DNA of 64,000 bases. It comes from Ulva prolifera (lineage: Eukaryota; Chlorophyta; Ulvophyceae; Ulvales; Ulvaceae). Where the stretch lies: contig CM041199.1 in assembly GCA_023078555.1 (NCBI GenBank), forward strand, positions 4,717,315 through 4,781,314, read 5' to 3'. The notes below the pieces were generated by a model. The model did not search any database. It was not told where the DNA came from and worked only from the letters and a program-made list of their open reading frames with translations. Positions 11,801 through 21,200 of this stretch are shown in pieces (within the stretch, counting starts at the first letter, position 1; every line of letters begins with the position of its first letter). A program made the translations under genes and the position numbers.

Positions 11801-13136
11801 GTTGTTTACGTGTCGACACGCCACAGCTACATCACCACATGCATAGAAACGCTTCATGCGTCAGGCCATGCATCGTAGCTACATATCATATGATATCATA
11901 TGATATCATATGCCGCTCGCACACACCTGCGCAAAATCTGAGCCGCCAGCCACCACTGCATGACCACCCATGTACTGGGGATCAGGACGAGCTCGCCCTA
12001 GGCGGACGCGGGAGGCAAGAGCAGGCGGGGGTAAGGAACGGGGCCCCACTCTCGTCAGTCAATACGATCTGGCTGTGCGGTGGCGGACAGCAGAGAGGGG
12101 CGGCATGTGTATGTGTATGTGTTTGTGTGCAGGCGCTATGCCTGATCACGGAGCGGCTGGTGCAGCTGCATGGCGCCGGGTGGGTGCACCGCGACCTCAA
12201 GCCCGGCAACGTGCTGCGCCTGCCCGGGCAGCACTCCTGGACACTCATGGACTTTGGCTGCGCCGCCCGCACCGGTGCGACCGATATATATATCCCATTC
12301 TGGGCTCACTTTGTACCCTGACAGCACAGTTTGAGGCCTGATCTACCAGCTGCAGGACCAGAGTTGCAGAGTGTGCTGGATTTGTACGACATTCTTTTCT
12401 GTGTTAGTCTTTGCCCGCTCACAAGTGCACTTCTGCAACAAAGAGCGTGACAGGATGTAGCTAGCCAGGCATGCACATACGCTTTTGAGTGAGCTTTGGG
12501 GGCCTCCTCCGAGAGAATGCAGGAATCTGGACCTTAAACGTTAACAGATCAAATCATGTTTTTGATTTGCTTTCAACGAGATAGATGCCGGCACTTCAAC
12601 ATCGATGTCTGATCGCGACCGCCTCTCTAGATATACTCTGCTCCTCTTTTGTAATACTCTGCTCCTATGCGGGCCCCACCCGGATCCTTCACATCTGGTG
12701 TTGGCGCATCTGATTGTCGCTTTGACGAATGAGATGCGGTGCAGGCGAGTGTGTGTCACTGTCGTTCAGCGCTTCGTATGCCCCGCCCGAGGTGGCGCAG
12801 GCGGCCGAGCGCGGCGACAAGACCATCACCGCCGATGCCGCCGCCGACGTTTGGGCGCTCGGCGTCATGGCCTTCGAGCTCCTCACCGGCGCCCCCCTCT
12901 TCCCCCCGCTCACCTCCTCCCGAGAGGCCATGTGGGCGCAGCTGTGCGGCCGGGAGCTGCTGCCGTGGGAGGAGGGCGCCCCGGGGCAGGCAGGCAAGCT
13001 GGCGCAGCTGCGGGTGCTGAAGCGTGCGGTGCTGCACTGCCTGCAGCGGCTGCCGGAGGACCGGCCGACGGCACAAGAGGTGGTGGTGCACTGGCGTAAC
13101 CTCTTCGAGTCCCGTACCGCTGCCGGGCATCCGTGA
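5835..13136 (+). CDS. Receptor-like protein kinase 1: signal peptide, beta-helix ectodomain, TM helix, kinase
   Basis: Eight exons: 5835-5978, 7143-7412, 8225-8750, 9262-9644, 10204-10441, 10564-11744, 12133-12274 and 12745-13136; joined they give 1091 residues in one frame. Exon 1 encodes MACSIAAMLSCMLWLITHL, a signal peptide. Exons 2-4 (about 49-441) have the look of a right-handed parallel beta-helix, with rungs such as RFVDCVFSRNN and WLQSCSFVNNT. Exon 5 and the start of exon 6 are a Pro/Ala/Ser stalk. A membrane helix lies at about 569-591, followed by RRRKR. The kinase begins near 810: VAAK Lys 840, an alphaC Glu in FDTELKLY, VHRDLKPGN with catalytic Asp 935, LMDFG with Asp 954, YAPPE, DVWALGV and an EDRP Arg. 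The third Gly of the glycine loop is not obvious (EGGQGVVQ). All catalytic residues are present, so it is probably active. Intron 1 is full of LINE-tail fragments and intron 3 has short tandem repeats. The ligand is unknown; cell-surface signalling is inferred from the architecture. Confidence 0.85.
6091..6157 (-). mobile_element. Two LINE-tail fragments in intron 1 of kinase gene 1
   Basis: 6091-6120 and 6131-6157 are diverged copies of the terminus that ends CTTCTGTAA(CA). Both point the same way and are separated by a short TAGGCAACG-type repeat. Confidence 0.45.
6291..6325 (+). mobile_element. LINE-tail fragment in intron 1 of kinase gene 1
   Basis: It carries TATTCCCGTTCACTCTTCTG, the same motif as the other fragments. 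Written here in the direction in which the shared terminus is its 3' end. Confidence 0.5.
6591..6645 (+). mobile_element. 55-bp LINE-tail copy in intron 1 of kinase gene 1
   Basis: Its reverse complement matches 15861-15914 over about 54 bp with only two or three differences. It ends at the same terminus (…AGTAACA) but starts further in, the pattern of 5' truncation. Confidence 0.65.
6781..6802 (+). mobile_element. 22-bp LINE-tail fragment
   Basis: ATTCCCGTTCACTCTTCTGT followed by AC. It is the last fragment of the cluster in intron 1 of kinase gene 1. A further fragment in the opposite direction lies at 7740-7757 in intron 2. Confidence 0.45.
8842..8999 (+). repeat. Two short tandem arrays in intron 3 of kinase gene 1
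   Basis: Five copies of a 22-bp unit (8842-8951, CATGCCTGCCACCCTGAAG-like) are followed by two copies of a 21-bp unit (8958-8999, GGCGCCATGTTGGCAGTCAC-like). Neither occurs in the matching intron of kinase gene 2. There is no spacer structure, so it is not a CRISPR array. Confidence 0.9.
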
Positions 13137-13263
13137 GAAATGCACGTGTGTGCTGGACATGCTGCGCCCCAGGCAATATTGAGATATCTCAACACAAAGC
13201 CCCAGCACCCCGCAGAGAGTCGGTGCCATTTTAGTTCAGTTTACTACATGCGAACTTGAGAAC

Positions 13264-13268
13264 TGTAA
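13264..13268 (+). terminator. Candidate TGTAA polyadenylation signal of kinase gene 1
   Basis: TGTAA, the usual green-algal poly(A) signal, lies 128 bases after the stop codon. I saw no equally close copy behind kinase gene 2. Confidence 0.4.
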
Positions 13269-13643
13269 AATGCCTGGTTCCCCATTGTGTTTGGGCAGAA
13301 TTCCCGGTGCAGAGCCATGCTTTTCCAGGGCGCTGTACTTGATGGAGTTCAGCACTCCGGCGCGGCAGCACACAAAATATGCTGGCTAGCATCTGTGGCT
13401 TGGCTGTGAAGCATTCTTCCAGCAGCAGCCTGCAGGATGGTCCAGTAGACAAGCAGGCTGCCCGCACGCCGAATGGCGCATACATGTAAAAACGGCCTCC
13501 AAGATGATGCTGCCTTGTTTGCCAGAGGCAGCCGTTTTCGCCGCCACAAGGAATCGGATGACGCCACAATGCAGCGTGGCTCGAGCTCTAGCAGTGATTT
13601 CCTGTAGATGACCTGACCAGGCCGGCCCTGGTGGATATCTGCC

Positions 13644-13961
13644 ATGGGTACCGGCCTCCTGTGGGCTAAGCACAACAACAGCTCTGTCGATGTCCTGCAA
13701 TACGCGCGCAGACAGTCAGACACGCACCGAAGCAATTTAAGGACATTTGCTGCCATGAAGTGGGCACGCCTTTCATGGCGCTGCTACGCTGGGACTGTTC
13801 GAATCCGTGGCGTCCTCCCAGAGACCTCTCTCCCCAGCCAGCTGCGGCCACCAACGATTAAACGCGTTGCTTCAGATCCAACTTTGTTTGGAATTTCAAA
13901 ATGTGCTGTTCCCTTTTGTTTCCTTGGCAATCGTCGCGCCCCGGTTGTCGACGGCTCTTGA
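13644..13961 (+). CDS. Conserved small open frame upstream of kinase gene 2 (hypothetical)
   Basis: A 105-codon partner of the frame at 4272-4574. Shared blocks include SVDVLQY, the (K/T)IKRVASD block and the last residues before the same stop codon. It has 2- and 5-codon insertions relative to the first copy, both in frame. No domain or signal peptide was recognised. It could be an upstream exon or a small gene, or simply non-coding DNA whose frame happened to survive. Confidence 0.3.
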   Translation: MGTGLLWAKHNNSSVDVLQYARRQSDTHRSNLRTFAAMKWARLSWRCYAGTVRIRGVLPETSLPSQLRPPTIKRVASDPTLFGISKCAVPFCFLGNRRAPVVDGS

Positions 13962-14456
13962 ACGTGCACGCGTTCTCTTGAACGTTGCCTGCCTGCGCAC
14001 CTGGTCTAACATCGCAGCCAGATATATCGCCGAAAAAGCTCGGAATCTGAATGTTGTGGTGCTATCGATAGCGGGTAGCAGATAGCGTCGCTTCTGCGCA
14101 TGGGTCTGCGCTCCAGATACGTATACGGACAGGGATCAGTGGCAATCAGCTGCGCACCTACATGCAGGCGCAATGCGTACACCGGCAGCTGTCACGATAT
14201 TAAGTCCTTTTGGCCGCCGATGAGATCATGCCGTCTGATCAAAACTCGTCTGCAACGTCGATGGCAGTGTGTCCGCCAGCTGCCGCACAGAGGGGGTGGT
14301 CTGAGCTGGAGATGCCATACCAGCTCGCCGTCGGTTTTCCGGCCAGGAAAAAATCCAGCTGTAGAGCACTGCATGCCACTGGTCTCGCTGCTGAGCAGTA
14401 TGCATCATGCATTGGCTCCTGCGCTGTGCGAACGGCCAGCTCGCACAACAGCTTCC

Positions 14457-14520
14457 GCCGCCACGGGTCACTGCAGCATGCTCGCATGGGGCCCCATGCG
14501 AACAGTGACCCGTGGCGGCG
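14457..14520. repeat. Inverted repeat with a nested palindrome
   Basis: 18-bp arms at 14457-14474 and 14503-14520 are perfect complements (CGCCGCCACGGGTCACTG). They enclose an 18-bp palindrome at 14483-14500. Unit 1 has a single copy of the arm near 4996, so the inversion arose in unit 2. Confidence 0.85.
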
Positions 14521-14713
14521 ATGGGGCCCATGGGGCCCGCTTGCGGGGCCCCGCGGGACCCGTGTCATCAGACGCGTTGTTTTCCGCGCCTGGGTGCTAC
14601 GAACGTGAGCAAGGCTCTCACCGCGAAGACAGCTCCACCACCCCTGTAAACGGGATTAGACAGAAACAACACAAGAACCGCTCTCAAAATGACAGCCTTG
14701 CACACATGGCCAC

Positions 14714-14774
14714 GGACTGGGGCGTGTTAGCTGCTGTAGTGTGCACCCTACAGCAGCACACACGCCCCAGTCCG
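14714..14774. repeat. Foldback repeat of 61 bp
   Basis: GGACTGGGGCGTGT... and ...CACACGCCCCAGTCC form arms of about 25 bp, with one bulge, around a loop of about 10 bp. Confidence 0.75.
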
Positions 14775-15251
14775 GCAGGACCGAAGCATCGCGAATCGAT
14801 TCGCGATGGCGTTTACTAAAGTAGGTTCACTCATGCATGAATGCATGATACGAGTCGCGTGGGGCCGCAAGTATGCATATCCGGCTCGTATCTTCAAGGA
14901 CCTTGATAACCTCGACGCCGAGACCGATCGAGGCACAAGCTACGCATCGCTGCGAAGCCTGGCTGGCAGAATTCTGCGAAGTCCACAATGTACGATGGCG
15001 TTACATGAAACTGATCTTTCCATGAAGTTTTTTGTTGCTCAGGCCTCGCTATCCTGCAACCCGTTCTGGAATTTGTCGATTCTGTTTATGCCAGTGGTCG
15101 CCGGAACAGGCTTAAGCTTAATTACTAGCAGCTGCTTATAAGGCTGCCGGCGGAGCTCGATCACTTCTTCTTGTAGCCTGTCGCTTGCTGACTTATTTCG
15201 AGAAGTCTCCGCTAAATGCTAACAATCTAAGTGTCGTGATCGGCAGTAGGG

Positions 15252-18200
15252 ATGGCGTGTTCGACTGCAGTATTGTTGTGCTGCTCGCTGGCGCTGATCA
15301 CGCAGCTGCAAGCTTCCGCGCACTTCGCAGCGGGCACGCGACGAGCCCCAGGAGATACGCAGGCCGCACAGTTCGACTCTCATCAGGTATGACTGCCTAG
15401 ACCTCACACATATGACACAAGACGTCCCATTCTCACGTGTGCGCCTGGTTGTGATCCTATCAATATGTGCTCTGCTTTCCGTCGGGACCCGGTACCCGGA
15501 CAGGCAACGTAACGGCCACGGAATGGCATTGAAGCGACCGCATGGCCCAACTTCGCGCCATGGATCCGGCGCCTACGAGTACTTATGACATTTTGCTTGA
15601 GCAACCATTGGCATCTGCATCACAGTCATGCGTCGAGGCCTAGGTCTCCCAAGCCGGAGCAGTACACATGGGCAGGGGGGTCTGCACTCGGGCTGTGCAC
15701 ACGTCCACTGGGATATCCGGAACGCGAGCCACGCAGACATCGCCCAGAGCCCTGGGCGGTGTCTACAGACTCACAAAAACATACTGAATGCACACAGGCG
15801 GTCCCTGGGCGAAATGTAGAAAGGTGCCCAGGGAAAGGCCTGTTTTCGCCCCAAATGCTGTGTTACAAAAGAGTGAACGGGAGAAAACAAACACTGAAAC
15901 CGAATCTCATCCGCATCAACATCAACATACACTCACACACACACGAACACAACAACCGCACTCACAACTCAGTCCGGCAGGATCGCGTCCTCCAGGCCCG
16001 CACGCCCCAAATGCTGATTTCGCCCATGGACGCGGATTTGGCGCCCAGCGCACGCCCAGAGAGCACAGTGGGTTGAAAACACCCCAAAAACACTATGATA
16101 TGTCTTATGGATGTTCAGTGACCTATCAACCGGTGTCGTGAGGGTATGTCCGACGTGTCTGTGATGCAGTCATGGAGAGCGGAGACCACGCCGGCCTAGA
16201 CCGGCTTAGCTACCACAGACTCAGCGATTGAAGTCAAGTGACTGGCGTTGCTGTTGGTTCCTGCCGGAACTTCCGTGCAGTTTCTGCACCTCGTGAGCAG
16301 GGCTCTACAAGCCGGTTTTTTCTTGTCGGGGTAAACCGAAGCCATACCCATTTTTTGTCGGGCTGGCCCCGAAAAGCACCCTGCTGGATATCGGGTTGCC
16401 CGCCGACATCCTCAGGTTCTATCGGGGGTGTCAAAAACAATTTTCAGATGCCCTTGGCTGCCATGAACGCCAGAACGATGAGCAAACGCGCGCTTGAATC
16501 AAGATTAGTTTTGTAGCGCTCATACATTGCATTATCACGAGCCTTTTCGAGCCCAGCGGCAAGGATCTGTGCTTCGGCTGCGCGCGTGTGATTGTGTGAG
16601 TTCTGATGCATCCTGAAGTCGTTCCCCTCCTTGAACCTGTGTAGTTTCCCTTTGGAGCTTCCCTTACAAGACTCACAAACAGAACAGGTCTAACAGTGAG
16701 CTTTATTGACCGGGCCTTGATACACACTCCATGGATACTCAAGCTGGCGTTCGCGAACTTTCTGTTCAGACAATCGTGGCATATCGCCTGAGCGTTCCGC
16801 AGCCATTTTCTTCGAATAACTGGCTTCGTTGCTGCCCTGGTCGGCTGATGCAGGAGTTTCGGCTGTGCGGCTGCGCTTCGGCCCTTGACCAGTGAACCCG
16901 AACGAAAGCAAGGTCATTCTCGCAATGCGCAAGCGGCAAGCAACCTGGTTGCGACTCACCTGGTGAATACTCTGTCATTGCAATGTGCATCCGGCGCCTT
17001 CAGGCCCGACAGGATTTCGGGATCCCGACAAGCTGTCAGCGTTGGTCGGGGTATCCCGAAAAGCACCATTGGTGCCTGTCGGGCACGCCCGCCGGCCCCC
17101 CCCCTGGCTTGTCGGGGGAAACCGACGACTCGCTTCGCTCGCCATCGGGTTTTTTGCCTTTTTCCAATTTTTCGTCGGGAAACCGATCGGGATGTAGAGC
17201 CCTGCTCGTGAGTTTGCAAAAACGCAAAACAGCTGTGTAGCTGTGTCAGCAAAGACGCAACATATCATTCCAATCGACCACAGCATATACGTACACATAC
17301 CAAATCACCAGCCCCAGATGGCTCAGAATTTCTAATCTCGGTGAGGAAAGCAGCAATGTTCTTCCGTCACAGTGAAAGTACGCTGCCGTACACCGGCTCA
17401 TCAAAGCCACGGCAAGAATGATCCCTGCGCGATCTACAAATTGCAGTCATAATTTTCGCCTGTGTATATCAGTTCCTTCTTCGTTGTGGATGGCACGGAG
17501 GCGCTGCGAATCTGGCTGTGACGGTCGCGACAGCTTGCTCATTATAATATTCACACAAATGTATTCAGCACTACGCAATAAGTTATCGCTATTCAACCAG
17601 CACCGATCCACGTGAGTGAGCCGTTTTCAATCATGATGTCATCAGTGTAATGTGGCAGGTCACAGATGCATGTACACAAAGAGGTTGTGTGAGGCATTCT
17701 TGCTTTCCTACACCTCTGATGCAGTTCAGAATCCCATGACAGTGATGTACAGCGCATGCTGAGTTCTTCTCGCGTAAATATTCTTTTGAATTCTTTTCCA
17801 CAGCAGTACTAGTATATATACGGTCAACTGCATCGGTTTTCTGCCTCTTGCAAAATGCTACTAGTACCATATGGCATGCAATCAGCATCTAACCTGACTG
17901 GCATCGTTGAGATGTGACATCGCTTGCAATACGGTCTAGATGCAACTAAATGATATCGTCATTTATGACAAACACGCCAGATGTATCAACCAGGCCAGTT
18001 GCATCCATGTGGTGTCAATACAATGACCTTCATCATGTGGGCAGCCGCTTGATCACTGGCAGCCTCGATCACAACTGTCGATCACAGCTGTCGGCATCGT
18101 TGAAGGTATCCCGACCGTACCATAATTTATGCATGCACGCCTATTGAAGCCTGTTGTTGTATACTCATGACATATACGGGACACGCCAGAACGAAATGGG

Positions 18201-21200
18201 GTCACTGACCCGGGGTGTACTCCTGAGTGGGGTCACCACCTCCAAAACTGTGACAAGCCCCCAAAATGCAACTCACTGACACGGGCCTCAAATTGTCAAG
18301 GTACCGTGCCCCTGCATGCATGCGCATGGGGCCTTAGCAGATGTCTACTTGCTTCACTGAAAATTGAGTCCACATCGTGATCGACGTCGTCACCCGTGTC
18401 GGCCACTTGAACTCCCGATCGTGAAATACTCTCAGCAGGCTCCGCAAAATTCCAAGGACCGGGTCGACACCTGTACAAGTGCACATCATGTTCAGGATGC
18501 ATCCAGTTGAACAACAATGCATGCACGTACACCGCGCACTGCGCTAGCAAAATGGCGAGTTCCGGGGTCATTCGTAGCGTTGCGGCTGCGGCCACCATGG
18601 CCAGCTTCTATAGACACTAGAGTCCATGCATGTCCTTCAGCCAGACTCAGCGAGCGATCAGAACCTCCGACCCCGCCTCACTGGCAAATGCAAGCAATGG
18701 ATCCATTGAATCAATCTATTTCATGCAAGTGCTGTGCAGCTGCACCTGCAGGTGCTGGTCCAGGCTTCAGAGGGCCACACACTCAATGTTGTGAAGCAGC
18801 GCAAGCTTCAGCAGGCCGATGCACCCGAGCCTCAGCCTGGGGGTGCCATCACGGCAGTGACAACGGCGACCGGCCTGCAGCGAGCGGTCATCGCCGGCGC
18901 GAGGCACATCGTGATACAGGAGCACCTCGACCTCACCGCCCTGTCCTATAGAAATGTATACGTTGATTCAGGATTCATGTCGCGGAATATAACTACAGCC
19001 TTGGGTCCCCTGAAGTCAGACACAGTCTCCATAACGGTGCGCTCTGTAGCTGATCACTTTGCTCATCAGAGAACCACTTCCTTCATCTGTGCTACAGAAT
19101 ATCAGGAGATCTTGAGATCACGAGTCAGCAAGTTATGTATGAGTTTGAAAGCCCGGTGATTGCATGCACACCACCGCATACTACAGTATGAACCTTATGC
19201 CATGCATTGTTTGACCGCCGTTGACTAATCACTGCACGATTCTCTGGCAGCCCAGTGGCATAGCGGTCGACGTCAGTCGACTGACGTCTGAGACGTCTGA
19301 GACTTGTCAAGCCTTGCGCAAAGCTCCCACGTGCTGCTGATCTCAGTCACCCATGTACGTAAGTACGGCTGCTGCTAGTTTTAATGCACGTGTACACATG
19401 CGTGCCTGTGGGTGTGGGTCGCTGGGCCGGGTCCGATGGGTGTGCGGGATGCCTTCGTTGGCTGGGCCGGGTCCGATGGGTGTGCGGGACACACATGCGT
19501 GCCTGTGTGCAGGGCCGCTGCGAGGAGCCGCCTCCGCCTGCGCTGCAGAACCTGCCGGGGCCGGAGGTGCGGCCGCTGGGCGCCGGCCAGTGCATCATTG
19601 CTGTCGACAGTACATTTGCGGTGCTGCCGCATGCGCACTGGCTGGACAATCTGTTCTTCAAAGTACTGTTGCGAGACCGTACTGTGTACAGCGTTTTGGA
19701 GATTGGTTACCATGACAACTTCAAGGGCGAGGCGGTAAGTCCAGCAAACGCACAGGAACAGGACCCAGAAGAGGACCCAGCCGCTGAGTTGACTGATGCT
19801 GCTGCCTCCAAGAACACACCTGACACGAACCTGACAAGAGGGAGAACGTACCTGACACGGTCTGTTTTGCAAGGCGGCTTTAACACTGCGAGTGGCGGTG
19901 ATAAGGAACAAGTTCTCTGGTCCGATCCAGATGAACTCTCTGTGCGTGCACTGATGTGGGTGGACACATTAAACCCACTGCACACACAATTTTTCGCTCA
20001 AGGTCCGCACGTCTTCTGCAGCCTCTGCTGATGGCATACTCTATCAGCATCATGATATGATATGCATGCACCATGCCAGTGGTAGTATATATAGCATGCA
20101 GAACATGATGAATTAAATTATGTGGCCACAGCAAAGCTTTTATATATCACATTTAAGCCTTCCGGGTACAAGCCCCTTGGCGCAATCGATCATCTCACAT
20201 GATGTGGTGCGAGTATTGATAGCATATGTACTATGATCATATCGGATACCATATAATAACAAGATCGCCACCAGATGCATCAAGATCTGGTGGCAATATT
20301 GATACTGTACATGTCTCATGCCAGTGGTATCGGTGCACATGTCAATCTGTGAGCTGTGATCTGCGCATGCACGCAGTGAGTCACAGGTCTACCTGCTTTA
20401 AAGTAGGTAAATTTGGCTGATTCTGCTAGTTACAAAAGATTCTGCTAGTCGATTAGTACACGTGATCATGATCACGTGTACTGATACGATCACCGGTGAC
20501 TCATCGGATACTATATATACTTAGTAAGGCCTAGGCCTTCATATTGAATCTTCACCTTGAACCTTGGACGGATGAACAATTCAAGTTGGTGTGCATTTGC
20601 CAGTATGTATACGCTGATGAGATCTGAGGTGTGAGTGCTTGTAGACGTTCACTTCATGGACCTCTGCGCAAGCCCGCTCGCAGGCATAGTCCACATCGCG
20701 GGCGGCAGCTCACCGGTGATGCCATGGCGCCCCTCTCGCTTTGTGGACTGTGTCTTTGCTCGCAATAATGTCCCACCACCGTGGGAGGGCTTGGTACCCA
20801 TATACAACTCTATCCTGTCCGCTAAAGATCCGACTGCGCCCGCGTGGCTGCAGTCTTGCTCATTTGTGAACAACACAATCAAGCTTCCTGAGCCGTGGCC
20901 GCTCTTGGGATATGTCTATCACCAAGGGCTTGAAGATTTGGGGGCGCTGCGTGCAGCAGACCCCCCTGACAAGTCAATATTCTTGGCGGCCACTGACCAG
21001 ATGATCATAGATGTTGCTCAGGTCCGGCTCCTCTCGATCTCGACTTGTATAGTGTGCAACACTGTCACATAAAATTCAGCACCATAGTGCACCTGCCAGG
21101 CAGTGCAATTGTTGCGGCGATGCACAGATCTCTCGGCCCGGCGTGCGGGCACGATGCCAAGTACAGGGCTGCCTGACTGCCATCATGGCAGTCACATGAT

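Larger units (their letters stand above)
3680..13136 (+). repeat. Tandem segmental duplication, unit 1
   Basis: The segment aligns in order and orientation with 13380-24206: 3680-3870 with 13380-13560, 4190-4700 with 13570-14090, 4990-5130 with 14450-14640, 5440-5560 with 14880-15000, and then all eight exons of the kinase gene. The left boundary is approximate. Introns differ much more than exons. Confidence 0.9.

Noticed and set aside
16690..17298. Minus-strand frames of 89-107 codons inside the hAT-like element, considered as transposase
   Set aside because: Too short, no RNase H-like DDE or BED-type motif, and made of the subterminal repeats.
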